Assembly: GCF_034427455.1 (NCBI RefSeq)
Contig: NZ_JAXQNN010000005.1
Coordinates: 62,001-126,000 of the forward strand
DNA from: Jeotgalibacillus haloalkalitolerans
GTDB taxonomy: Bacteria; Bacillota; Bacilli; Bacillales; Jeotgalibacillaceae
Direction of reading: 5' to 3'
Length of the DNA: 64,000 bases
Shown here: piece after piece, positions 35,661 through 43,782 of the stretch
How positions within the stretch are numbered: position 1 is the first letter of the stretch
How the letters are laid out: each line of letters begins with the position of its first letter
Notes under the pieces: model-generated
Seen by the model: only the letters and a program-made list of their open reading frames with translations
Told to the model about the DNA's origin: nothing
Database searches by the model: none
Program-made: the position numbers and the translations under genes

Positions 35661-36767
35661 CTATTCCAAATACCACGTAATGGATTCAATTTCCACTTTT
35701 TCATAGGATTCACTTACTTCAAGCTCATCGGTAAACAGCCCTGTCCCCTCAGGCACAAGGTACTCAGGGTCCGCAACCGTGAGACTTTCAGCTACAACAT
35801 TTCCCTCTTCGTCAAATACGCTCCAGGAAATCTCAATCCAGCTGATTGGCCGTGATCCGTTATTTTTCACTTCGCCTGTGAGCTGAATCTTCTTTTCATC
35901 TGCCGTGACTTCCCACTCCTCTACAGAAACTGCTTCTGTCCTGTTGAAGTGGTCCTGCCTCTCAGCCTCTTTCATCGCTTCAGCAAGCCGGTTGTACTCT
36001 TCCTCCTGATAAGCAGTCCTCTGCGTCTTGATCTTTTCTTTAAAGGACTGTAATTGCTCATTATCCGGCGCATATCCAAGTCCGATCTCTATGATATCAA
36101 GCGCTTCAGAGAAATGGTAAAGTTCAAGCTCATCAGCAGCATCACGGATTGATAAAGAGGCAATCTGTTCAACGATCCGCGCTTCCAGCTCTGAAGCACC
36201 TTCCTCGTCGATCTCACTTACCTCCAGCAGTTTACCCGCCAGCGATTGAATAGACAGCTGTTCATTTAAATCATCTTTGATCGAAAGTAATAATGCTTTT
36301 TCTTTTATATCAATCATGCGCTGCTGTTCTGCAAATAGCAGCTCATTCTGATTTTCTTTCATTTTTGATGTTAAGTTTTCAATTTCTTCCTGTATATTGT
36401 CATATTGTCCATTTTCAAGCTGCTCCTCAAGCTTTGTCAGCTGCTTCTGAAACCCTTCAGCCTGCCTGACTGCTCTGAGACTTTCCCTCAGAGATTCATA
36501 CTCAGGACGCGCATTCGCAGCTTTCGCCAAATTCTGCTCCGCTGTACTCCAGTTCTTATAAAAAGCCGCATTTTCACCGGCAGATTTCCATTCTGTCACT
36601 TTATCATTAGTCCAGGTTTCATATCCATATATCGTTCCTAAAGATAAGATGCTGATCATGACTACGATCAGCAGGAATTTAAATGGGGTCAACATTCTTT
36701 TTTTTCCACTGAAATCTTTAGAAGGAGATTTGGACGATGGTTTGTTTTCTGACTGATCATGATTCAT
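35661..36767 (-). CDS. Membrane-anchored coiled-coil protein with C-terminal FxLYD-like domain
   Basis: A 368-residue protein. A hydrophilic N-terminus of about 27 residues precedes one membrane helix (FLLIVVMISILSLGTIYGY). An extracytoplasmic region of alternating helices, rich in E, Q and L and probably coiled coil, spans about residues 55-270. The last 80 residues, with LTGEVKNNGSRPISWIEISW, resemble the FxLYD immunoglobulin-like domain. No enzymatic motif. Operon partner of the serine protease downstream, perhaps an adaptor or substrate. GGGGAATG precedes the start. Confidence 0.65.
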   Translation of the reverse strand: MNHDQSENKPSSKSPSKDFSGKKRMLTPFKFLLIVVMISILSLGTIYGYETWTNDKVTEWKSAGENAAFYKNWSTAEQNLAKAANARPEYESLRESLRAVRQAEGFQKQLTKLEEQLENGQYDNIQEEIENLTSKMKENQNELLFAEQQRMIDIKEKALLLSIKDDLNEQLSIQSLAGKLLEVSEIDEEGASELEARIVEQIASLSIRDAADELELYHFSEALDIIEIGLGYAPDNEQLQSFKEKIKTQRTAYQEEEYNRLAEAMKEAERQDHFNRTEAVSVEEWEVTADEKKIQLTGEVKNNGSRPISWIEISWSVFDEEGNVVAESLTVADPEYLVPEGTGLFTDELEVSESYEKVEIESITWYLE

Positions 36768-36915
36768 CGATGCATTCCCCTTTCCTTATCTATTGTACTA
36801 CCCTTTTTTCCTTAATTTCACTCTAAATGAGACAATTTGCTAAAATTCTTTGATTTTTTTACAGAAGGGTTGATTTTAACAAATTCATTGATTTTAAAAA
36901 AATAAAATTTCCTTG

Positions 36916-36944
36916 TTGACTTTATCTCGAATTCAAGATAAACT
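36916..36944 (+). promoter_or_regulatory. Sigma-A promoter of yceI
   Basis: TTGACT (36916-36921), 17 bp, TAAACT (36939-36944). The spacer is occupied by an MhqR-type palindrome. Confidence 0.7.
36923..36940 (+). promoter_or_regulatory. MhqR-type operator
   Basis: TATCTCGAATTCAAGATA, a palindrome with one mismatched pair, of the type bound by the MarR-family quinone sensor MhqR in B. subtilis. It lies between -35 and -10. Confidence 0.7.
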
Positions 36945-36961
36945 AATTACAAATAACAACC

Positions 36962-36980
36962 GAGTTACAAAAAGTAACTC
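36962..36980 (+). promoter_or_regulatory. TTAC-N5-GTAA box (YodB/CatR-type)
   Basis: GAGTTACAAAAAGTAACTC, a perfect 7-bp inverted repeat with a 5-bp spacer, about 10-30 bases after the predicted transcription start. TTAC-N5-GTAA is the box type of DUF24 repressors such as CatR. Confidence 0.6.
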
Positions 36981-37003
36981 TAAACACTAAGGAGGAATTT
37001 ATA

Positions 37004-37543
37004 ATGACAAACACAACAGCAAAAAAATGGGCAGTAGATACAGCACACTCAAGCGTGGATTTTTCAGTTAAGCACATGATGATTTCAAAAGTAAAAGGTT
37101 CTTTCCACGAATTCAGCGCAGATATCTCAGCTGACCCTCAGGATTTGACTGGAGCAGACATCAGCTTCTCTATCAAAGTGAACAGCATCGATACACGCAG
37201 CCAGGATCGTGACAACCACTTACGTTCAGCTGACTTCTTTGAAGTTGAAACATACCCTGAAATCACGTTCCGCTCTACAGATATCAAAAAGACTGGCGAA
37301 GACGAGTATGAAATGACTGGCGACGTAACAATTAAAGATGTAACACGCCAGGAAACATTCAAAGTGGAATACGAAGGTTCAGGTCAGGATCCATGGGGCA
37401 ACCAAAAAGTCGGCTTCACTGCAGACGGCAAACTTAACCGTAAAAACTACGGTCTTACATGGAACCAGGCACTTGAAACTGGCGGGGTTCTTGTAGGTGA
37501 AGATATTAAGATCAACCTTCAGATTCAGGCACAGGAAGCATAG
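37004..37543 (+). CDS. yceI: YceI family protein
   Basis: A 179-residue YceI protein with the family opening KWAVDTAHSSVDFSVKHMMI, the SIDTRSQDRDNHLRSADFF block and the closing NRKNYGLTWNQALETGGVLVG. The fold is a lipocalin-like barrel that binds isoprenoid chains in characterised members. There is no signal peptide, so this copy is cytoplasmic. AAGGAGG precedes the ATG. Its promoter carries two operators of types used by quinone-responsive repressors, suggesting a role in quinone or electrophile stress. Confidence 0.9.
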   Translation: MTNTTAKKWAVDTAHSSVDFSVKHMMISKVKGSFHEFSADISADPQDLTGADISFSIKVNSIDTRSQDRDNHLRSADFFEVETYPEITFRSTDIKKTGEDEYEMTGDVTIKDVTRQETFKVEYEGSGQDPWGNQKVGFTADGKLNRKNYGLTWNQALETGGVLVGEDIKINLQIQAQEA

Positions 37544-37665
37544 AAAAGCGGAGGCAGGCGTTCAGCCCCCACAAGCATAAGACGCAATGAGAGAAATGGG
37601 TGACCTTCCCCATTTTCTCATTGTGGCTTATGACTCGAGGGGCTGCCTGCTGGGCTGGACATAGT
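37544..37665. repeat. Long hairpin repeat element R2
   Basis: A stem-loop of about 110 nt built from nested inverted arms: GAGGCAG / CTGCCT, CAGCCCC / GGGGCTG, CATAAG / CTTATG and GCAATGAGAGAAATGGG / CCCATTTTCTCATTG. The motif block CCCCCACAAGCATAAGACG recalls a palindromic element widespread in Bacillus genomes. It immediately follows yceI. Confidence 0.8.
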
Positions 37666-37668
37666 ATA

Positions 37669-37703
37669 GAAACCCCGCCGAGGCCCAGCTCGGCGGGGTT
37701 TCC
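37669..37703. terminator. Terminator after yceI
   Basis: GAAACCCCGCCGAG / CTCGGCGGGGTTTC perfect stem with a six-base loop. Confidence 0.85.
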
Positions 37704-37785
37704 TCTTTATATGGCGGCGTTTGTGGAAGGTGGCTTGTCTGTAACAAGAGTAGCCGCTATCCGGGGGGGAATGACTACGGCGTTC

Positions 37786-37923
37786 GAATAATCTGAAAGG
37801 TGATGGAATAAAACAAAAGGTGACTGAATAATCCTGATAGGTGAATGAATTAATTCGGCCGCGCCTTCATAACGTTGAATTAATCAAAAGGTGATAGAAT
37901 TAAATGAATTGCTGATCGAATAA
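37786..37923. repeat. 20-21 bp repeat array, GGTGAnnGAATAA family (array C1)
   Basis: Units ending in GAATAA or GAATTA start their last six bases at 37786, 37806, 37826, 37847, then 37877, 37897 and 37918. Steps are 20, 20, 21, 30, 20 and 21. The long step holds the GC-rich CGGCCGCGCCTTCAT. It sits between two convergent genes. Confidence 0.85.
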
Positions 37924-38037
37924 TATATATTGATGGCCGAAAAAACGCCCACCCACCCTGCATACTAAACCATTTAAGCAAAACCCTATCCCCATCTGAA
38001 AAAGTCATTATCAACATGAATTCACCCTCCTATTTCA

Positions 38038-38070
38038 CAAAAAAAACCGCCAAAGCCCGGGCTTCAGCGA
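38038..38070 (-). terminator. Terminator of the acyl-CoA ligase gene
   Basis: CGC-AAGCCCGGGCTT-GCG stem followed by GGTTTTTTTTG on the minus strand. Confidence 0.8.
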
Positions 38071-38080
38071 TTCCTCCACA

Positions 38081-39664
38081 TCAGTTAATCATCTTCCCCT
38101 CTTTATCCTTCCAGAACTCCTTCCTCAGCACGACCTTCTGAATCTTACCTGAGGCCGTCTTTGGCAGTTCATCAGCGAAACTGAAGCTTTTTGGAATTTT
38201 AAAGCGTGCAAGCTTTTCGTTGGCAAAAGCAACAATGTCCTCTTCAGTCAGTTCAGCGTCTGGACGCTTCACGACGACTGCATGAGGCACTTCACCCCAT
38301 TTTTCATGTGGTACGGCAATGACGGCTGCTTCCATAATATCCGGATGGTCGTATAGCGCAGCTTCCACTTCAATAGAAGAAATATTTTCTCCGCCGCTGA
38401 TGATCACGTCTTTTTTGCGATCTACAATTTCCATGTAGCCCTGCTCGTCAATGACCGCCATATCACCCGTATACAGCCATCCATCCCGAATAGTCGCGGA
38501 TGTTGCCTCAGGATTTTTATAATAGCCTTCCATCACATTATTTGAGCGGACAGCAATTTCCCCGATTGTTTTTCCGTCATGCGGCACTTCATCCCCGCTT
38601 TCATCAAATACACGGACTTTTGTGCCAATCAGCTCATAACCGGTTTTTGCTTTTAACCTTGCGTAGGCACTTTCATCTTCCGCTGGTGTATTTTCCCGAG
38701 GCTGCGAGGTCGTCACAAGCGGTGAGATCTCTGTCATACCGTATACATGAATGAATTCCCATCCGAGTTCCTCTTCAACCTTTCTGATAAATGCCGGCGG
38801 TGGTGCTGATCCGGCAATGACGATTCTGAGCGGATGATCAAATGTTGATTTTGTATGCAGAGATTCCTGCAGTACCATATTCAGAACGGTTGGCGCCATA
38901 TGCATGATCGTCACCTGATGCTCTTCAATACGCTCAAGCATTTGCTTCGGATCCACTTTCCGCTGCATCACCTGTGTGGCACCATTCGCTGTATAGTAAA
39001 AAGGTGAGCCCCATCCATTTACATGAAACATCGGTAATACATGCAAAAGCGTATCCCGGTCACTCACGCGCAGGTGGTGCATCGTGGACAGTGCATGCAG
39101 ATAATTTGAACGGTGCGATAATAACACACCTTTTGGATCCCCGGTTGTTCCGCTCGTGTATAAAAGAGAGGCGATATCTGTTTCTTCAAGCGGTTCCCTC
39201 TCAAATGATTCGTCTGTAAATGTCATCAGCCACTCTTCGTAATCAATGCATCCTTCAGCGGAACCACCCTGCACAATAATCGTATGAACACTTTCAAGCC
39301 TGTCTCTGATCGGTTCAACAAGCTGGTACAATTCTGTGTCTGCAAATAGCACTTTACTTTCACTGTGATTTAAAATAAACAGGTAATCATCCGGTCTGAG
39401 CCGTGTATTCAATGATGTCATGATGGCACCTGTCTGATAAATGCCGTAAAATCCTTCATACATTTCAAGAGAGTTTGGCGTTAAGTAAGCTACTTTGTCC
39501 CCTTTTTTGATATCCAGACTTCGCAAACCGCGCGAAAGTCTGTTTACTCTTTTTTCAACTTCTTTATAGGTGAGTGCTCTTTCTCCATCAATGACTGCTG
39601 TTTTATTCCCGTAAAGTGTTACTGCCCGATCCAGAAAGTCTGTCAAGATTAATGGCACATGCAT
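38081..39664 (-). CDS. Fatty-acid/acyl-CoA ligase (AMP-forming)
   Basis: A 527-residue ANL-superfamily adenylate-forming enzyme. The P-loop LLYTSGTTGDPKG (near residue 168), the VYGMTEISP motif, the GWLYTGDMA aspartate and the C-terminal PKTASGKIQK lysine are present. It should activate a fatty or aryl acid to its CoA thioester via acyl-AMP. The start at 39664 has GGGGATG upstream. The promoter carries a CcpA cre-like site, consistent with carbon-repressed lipid catabolism. No beta-oxidation genes are adjacent. Confidence 0.87.
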   Translation of the reverse strand: MHVPLILTDFLDRAVTLYGNKTAVIDGERALTYKEVEKRVNRLSRGLRSLDIKKGDKVAYLTPNSLEMYEGFYGIYQTGAIMTSLNTRLRPDDYLFILNHSESKVLFADTELYQLVEPIRDRLESVHTIIVQGGSAEGCIDYEEWLMTFTDESFEREPLEETDIASLLYTSGTTGDPKGVLLSHRSNYLHALSTMHHLRVSDRDTLLHVLPMFHVNGWGSPFYYTANGATQVMQRKVDPKQMLERIEEHQVTIMHMAPTVLNMVLQESLHTKSTFDHPLRIVIAGSAPPPAFIRKVEEELGWEFIHVYGMTEISPLVTTSQPRENTPAEDESAYARLKAKTGYELIGTKVRVFDESGDEVPHDGKTIGEIAVRSNNVMEGYYKNPEATSATIRDGWLYTGDMAVIDEQGYMEIVDRKKDVIISGGENISSIEVEAALYDHPDIMEAAVIAVPHEKWGEVPHAVVVKRPDAELTEEDIVAFANEKLARFKIPKSFSFADELPKTASGKIQKVVLRKEFWKDKEGKMIN

Positions 39665-39701
39665 CCTTACATCCCCTTTGTTTGTACTTAAATATGGGTG
39701 T

Positions 39702-39730
39702 ATTGTATACGTTTTCAAAAAGTAAATCAA
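39702..39730 (-). promoter_or_regulatory. Promoter with cre-like site, acyl-CoA ligase
   Basis: Minus strand TTGATT (39725-39730), 17 bp, TACAAT (39702-39707). TGAAAACGTATACA at 39704-39717 differs from the CcpA cre consensus at one conserved position and covers the -10 box. Confidence 0.6.
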
Positions 39731-39769
39731 TTATTGACAGAACTTTCAGGTATTTATCTATTAGCTAAA

Positions 39770-39905
39770 CTGGCTGCTGATTTCCGTTCCAGGGGGACGC
39801 TTTCCGCGGCCGGGCGCTGAGCCAGCAGGCTTCGCCATGCTCTGTCTCACCTGTCCCTTCCTGCCGCAGGAGTCGCCCCCTTCCACTACAATCATCAGCT
39901 GTGCA
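39770..39905. repeat. GC-rich dyad repeat R1, copy h
   Basis: Begins CTGGCTGCTGATTTCCG, contains AGGGGGACGCTTTCCGCGGC and CCGCAGGAGTCGCCCCCTTC, and ends ACAATCATCAGCTGTGCA. From 39906 to 40095 no clear element is seen apart from a weak promoter-like TTGTCA near 40066. Confidence 0.84.
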
Positions 39906-40113
39906 GATACAACATTGACCTTTAATAAAATTTATCTTTTCAAAACTGTATCTAAAATAAGTGAGGATTTTCAGGGAGTGCCGAGACTCCAACTATGAGC
40001 TAAACATGCTATATTACATAGACATTAAATGTTAAAGAGCACCTCGCTAAAATGATTAATTCATTGTCAGTCGGGAAGAATATATACTATACAAATCTAA
40101 GGAGATGATTGAG

Positions 40114-40242
40114 ATGGCAGATAAAGAGAATAAGAAAGAACAAAATAATAAGAATGATGCGGAAGAAAAAATCCAGGATATGTTTGAAGAAGGTACCGTG
40201 GATCGCAAGGAAGATGAGGAAGACAAAGAAGATAAGGATTGA
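40114..40242 (+). CDS. 42-residue highly charged acidic protein
   Basis: A short ORF starting MADKENKKEQNNKNDAEEK with an excellent ribosome binding site (AAGGAGATG nine bases upstream) and a perfect terminator right after the stop. Composition is extreme: nearly two thirds of residues are K, E, D or R, with a central IQDMFEEGTVDR that could form a short helix. Codon use and signals support real translation. No family is recognised; Bacillales have many small acidic proteins of unknown role. Confidence 0.7.
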   Translation: MADKENKKEQNNKNDAEEKIQDMFEEGTVDRKEDEEDKEDKD

Positions 40243-40282
40243 AAAAAACCGGGTTGCCGTATTTGAGCAACCCGGTTTTTTT
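40243..40282. terminator. Bidirectional terminator
   Basis: AAAACCGGGTTGC / GCAACCCGGTTTT stem between A and T runs; serves the small acidic protein gene and the convergent hydrolase gene. Confidence 0.9.
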
Positions 40283-41138
40283 AGCTTCGGTTAACAGGCA
40301 GCGTGCAGCATCTGAAAGAGCCGCCAGACTTAATAATTTCTGAAATATCACATTCGATCACATCATAGCCCGCTCTTTTAAGCTTCTTATTGATGTCCTG
40401 ATTGACGGGCAAACTGATGATTTTATCGTGCCCAATGCTAAGTACATTCGGACCCATCGTGAACTGTTCATCATCGGTTACATCAATCAGTTCATAGTGC
40501 TCCTTGAACTTATCGATCATTTCCTGTGAAAAAGCCGGGCTGTAAATCAGGGCTTCTTCAGGTGAGATGATGTTGAACAGACAGTCCAGATGTAAGTACT
40601 GTGAATCAAACGGGACAGCTGTGATGTCGTGTTCGGGCAGCTTCGCACGCAGTTCTTCAACTGCATCTTCTGTTGTTCTGCTGCTGATGCCGACCCATAT
40701 TTTTTTGCCGTCTGTAATTACATCTCCACCTTCAATTGAGGGTGAAGTGATCTTTTCGAATTTCATTTTCGATTCCTGCAGCCATTCCTTTAAAATCCTG
40801 TCTTCTCCGCTGCGCATGTCTGTTCCCATGGTGGAAATGAAAACTGTGTCACCAATGGTAAAGCCGATGTCACGTGTGAAGACCTGTTCAGGATACATCG
40901 CAAGCGGCGGCAGCTGAACGACATCTGCACCGTGTTCATGAAGCAGCTGGATAAAGTTACGGTGCTGTTCCATTGCTTTTTCGCGGTCGATATTATCTTT
41001 TAAAAAGTGTTTTTGCGTTTCATTTATGGCCTCTTCAATTTTCATAAAGGCAGGCGGACATACAAGGACACGTTCAAGTGCGCCAAATTCATTTTGACAG
41101 CCGGCCTGGTTATGATTTTCTTTTCGTTCCATCAACAT
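40281..41138 (-). CDS. Dimethylarginine dimethylaminohydrolase-like amidinohydrolase
   Basis: A 285-residue guanidine-modifying enzyme of the DDAH/amidinotransferase fold. Key blocks are EFGALERVLVCPP, FTRDIGFTIGD, the SIEGGDVI acidic pair, HLDCLFNI (catalytic histidine) and GGSFRCCTLPV (catalytic cysteine near residue 279). DDAH hydrolyses N-methylated arginines to citrulline; bacterial members may act on related guanidines. GGAGGACTGGAGC precedes the start. Monocistronic, downstream end sharing a terminator with the small acidic gene. Confidence 0.85.
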   Translation of the reverse strand: MLMERKENHNQAGCQNEFGALERVLVCPPAFMKIEEAINETQKHFLKDNIDREKAMEQHRNFIQLLHEHGADVVQLPPLAMYPEQVFTRDIGFTIGDTVFISTMGTDMRSGEDRILKEWLQESKMKFEKITSPSIEGGDVITDGKKIWVGISSRTTEDAVEELRAKLPEHDITAVPFDSQYLHLDCLFNIISPEEALIYSPAFSQEMIDKFKEHYELIDVTDDEQFTMGPNVLSIGHDKIISLPVNQDINKKLKRAGYDVIECDISEIIKSGGSFRCCTLPVNRS

Positions 41139-41216
41139 GCTCCAGTCCTCCGTTTTTACTCTTTTTGTATGTTATTCCTTTTTCACAGTAAAAATAAACG
41201 GAGGGTTCTAGGAAAA

Positions 41217-41954
41217 TTATTGAACTGAATACTTTTGAAGCCCGGTATGACTGTTTTCGAGGATCGAAAAAATTTTTTCTTTGTACGATGCGAGACTTAA
41301 ATCACTTCTGCTTCTCGGCTTTGGCTGGCTGATTTTGATTTCAGCTGCCAGTTCACCAGGCTGTCCGCTCAGCACCAGAATTCTGTCACAGACATGCAGT
41401 GCTTCATCAATATCATGCGTCACCATTACCATTGTGGTTTTTTCTTCCTGCCAGATATCAAGCAGCAGATCCTGCAGCTGCATTTTTGTAAATGCATCAA
41501 GTGCACTGAATGGCTCATCCAGTAATAGCACCGAAGGTTTTGAAGCGAGTGCCCGCGCAATCGCAGTTCGCTGCGCCATTCCACCTGACAGGTCACGTGG
41601 AAGTGCTTTTGAAAATTCACTTAACCCTACGAGGGATAAATAATGTGCACCCTGCTCACGGTATTTTGCAGGATGTTTAAATCCAAACAGCACGTTATCT
41701 TCTACTGACAGCCAGGGCATCAGCCGGGGTTCCTGAAAAATAACGCCTGCTCCTTTTCCGCTGCCGTCATGTAAGTGAATTGTGCCGCTGTCTGCCTGAT
41801 CTAGTCCTGACAGTACGCGCAGCAGCGTACTTTTACCACAGCCGCTCGTCCCGAGAATACCGACAATTTCACCTTTTTGAACAGTGAAGGATATATCCTT
41901 AAATCCGGCTGCCCCATCTTTAAATAAGCGGGATGCTTTTTTTACTGTTAACAA
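41217..41954 (-). CDS. Sulfonate/nitrate-type ABC ATPase (SsuB/TauB-like)
   Basis: A 245-residue ABC ATPase: Walker A GTSGCGKST, signature LSGGMAQRTAIARAL, Walker B VLLLDEPFSALDAF. It belongs to the nitrate/sulfonate/taurine importer group. The start is placed at a TTG at 41954 with GAGGTG upstream; a GTG nine bases earlier is an alternative. Last gene of the S-box-controlled operon metY-metX-binding protein-permease-ATPase, so the cargo is likely an organosulfur compound used for methionine or cysteine synthesis. Confidence 0.83.
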   Translation of the reverse strand: MLTVKKASRLFKDGAAGFKDISFTVQKGEIVGILGTSGCGKSTLLRVLSGLDQADSGTIHLHDGSGKGAGVIFQEPRLMPWLSVEDNVLFGFKHPAKYREQGAHYLSLVGLSEFSKALPRDLSGGMAQRTAIARALASKPSVLLLDEPFSALDAFTKMQLQDLLLDIWQEEKTTMVMVTHDIDEALHVCDRILVLSGQPGELAAEIKISQPKPRSRSDLSLASYKEKIFSILENSHTGLQKYSVQ

Positions 41955-41968
41955 TGCAGTCACCTCTT

Positions 41969-42742
41969 TTACTGAGCATTTTGCAGGTTATCCTGCCACT
42001 TCAATGACTTTGCTTCAATTCCTTTGAGCAGTGCATCTGTCCCTTTACCGAGTGCTGCAAATAAGATGATACTTGCGATAATTAATTCCGGTGAAGATGT
42101 ATTCTGCCCAAGTACAAGCAGATATCCAAGTCCTTCACTTGCACCAAGCAGCTCTGCAGCAACGACAAACATCCACCCTAAGCCAAGTCCGCTCCTGATC
42201 CCTACGAGAAACGATGGCAGAGACGCCGGCAGGATAATTCTTCTGACTAACTGCAGTGAGCTGAAACGATAGACCTTTCCCACTTCAATCAGCTTTCTGT
42301 CGACACCCTGAATACCTGATACGATATTTAAATAAACCGGGAAGAATACGCCGACTGCGATTAACGTGACTTTAGAAGGCTCTCCAATGCCCATCCATAA
42401 AAGAAATAATGGAACCCAGGCAAGTGACGGGATAGATCTGAATGCCTGCAGAATCGGATCGAGCAGCCTTTCTGCCTGTTTAAAGTATCCGACTGCTGCA
42501 CCGACTATCAGGGCAGCTGCGGTTCCGATCAGAAATCCTGCCCCCACTCTGTATAATGTGATGGACACATGCGACCAGAGTGTACCCTCCTGTGCCATTT
42601 CAATTATTGACGTGACCACAACGGTCGGGGCTGGCAGCAGGTATGATTCGATCCAGCCGAGTCGGGCCGCTGCTTCCCAGACAGCGATCAGCACAACTGG
42701 GAGGATCAGTCCGAGTCCAATCAGATTCAATTTATTTTTCAT
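41969..42742 (-). CDS. Sulfonate/nitrate-type ABC permease (SsuC/TauC-like)
   Basis: A 257-residue permease with about six helices and the coupling loop region YRFSSLQLVRRIILPASLPSF, typical of SsuC/TauC/NrtB. The block AFRSIPSLAWVPLFLLWMGIG is a family signature. GGAGGGAGC precedes the ATG and 13 bp separate it from the binding-protein gene. Part of the S-box operon. Confidence 0.87.
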   Translation of the reverse strand: MKNKLNLIGLGLILPVVLIAVWEAAARLGWIESYLLPAPTVVVTSIIEMAQEGTLWSHVSITLYRVGAGFLIGTAAALIVGAAVGYFKQAERLLDPILQAFRSIPSLAWVPLFLLWMGIGEPSKVTLIAVGVFFPVYLNIVSGIQGVDRKLIEVGKVYRFSSLQLVRRIILPASLPSFLVGIRSGLGLGWMFVVAAELLGASEGLGYLLVLGQNTSSPELIIASIILFAALGKGTDALLKGIEAKSLKWQDNLQNAQ

Positions 42743-42755
42743 ACCGCTCCCTCCT

Positions 42756-43730
42756 TTACTCCAGACTCTCTGTAAATGACGGGTTTAACAATTCATCAAC
42801 AAGTGCTTCAATATCTGCATCCTGATCAATCACTTCCTCCTGGCGCAGCACCTCACCCGCTGCAATCAGCGCTTCAGTATGTTCATCTCCAATGACCGGA
42901 TTTGAAAAGTCATTGCGGGCAAGACTTGCTTTTGCCACCTCAAGGTTCATTTCCGCTTCATCTGCAAGAATTTGTGCGGCATCATCAGGATTCGCAATCG
43001 TCCATTCACGTGCTGCTTCATATTGCGCAATTACTTCTTCCACAATCTCAGGATAATCTTCAGCAAATTCTGATCTGACATTCAGTGTTCCATACGTATT
43101 AAAGTCAGGATTCCGGTAAAACAGTTCTGCATTCGTATCCAGTTCTGCTCTTGCCATATGCGGATCCAGTCCGGCCCATGCATCGACCTGACCTGAAGAT
43201 AATGCATTTGCTCCATCCGGATGCTGAAGGTTCACAATTTCCACTTCATCTGAGGATACCCCTGCTTCTTCAAGTGCACGAAGGAGGAATATGTAAGGGT
43301 CTGTTCCAAGCGTTGCGGCGACTTTTTTTCCTTTCAGGTCTTCCACTGACTGAATATCTGATCCTTCAGCTGCAACAAGTGCAGTCCACTCCGGCTTTGC
43401 GTATAAGTAAACGGATTCCACCGGAGAGCCGTTTGATTTTGCGATCAGGGCTGCCGCTCCTGCAGTGGACCCAAAATCAACACTTCTGGAATTAAGAAAC
43501 TCCAGTGCCTTATTACTTCCCTGACTGAGTACCCACTCCACTTCAATTCCTTCATCCTTCAGTGCTTCTTCTACCAGTCCCTGCTCTTTCAGTACAAGGC
43601 TCGTTGGTGAATAATAAGCATAATCAAGCGTAATTTTTTCCGGCTGTTCATCTGAACTGGCGTTTGCTGAGCATCCAGCGAGGACCCCGATTGCCGCTGA
43701 TGATAAGATAAGTGCACTTAATTTATTCAT
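42756..43730 (-). CDS. Sulfonate/nitrate-type substrate-binding lipoprotein (SsuA-like)
   Basis: A 324-residue binding protein with lipobox LAGCSAN (cysteine at residue 20). The SsuA/NrtA fold is recognised from the SRSVDFGSTAGAAALIAKSNG block (substrate pocket) and the VDAWAGLDPH block. In this family the ligand is an alkanesulfonate, taurine or nitrate; sitting behind metX in the SAM riboswitch regulon points to an organosulfur compound. No ssuD-like monooxygenase is nearby. GGGAGGAAT precedes the start. Confidence 0.86.
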   Translation of the reverse strand: MNKLSALILSSAAIGVLAGCSANASSDEQPEKITLDYAYYSPTSLVLKEQGLVEEALKDEGIEVEWVLSQGSNKALEFLNSRSVDFGSTAGAAALIAKSNGSPVESVYLYAKPEWTALVAAEGSDIQSVEDLKGKKVAATLGTDPYIFLLRALEEAGVSSDEVEIVNLQHPDGANALSSGQVDAWAGLDPHMARAELDTNAELFYRNPDFNTYGTLNVRSEFAEDYPEIVEEVIAQYEAAREWTIANPDDAAQILADEAEMNLEVAKASLARNDFSNPVIGDEHTEALIAAGEVLRQEEVIDQDADIEALVDELLNPSFTESLE

Positions 43731-43782
43731 TTATATTCCTCCCTGTTTACTCAGAATTATGTTTAAAAGAAACGGACAGCTT

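Noticed and set aside
37600-37791. 63-codon open frame
   Set aside because: Consists of hairpin element R2, a terminator and the start of array C1.
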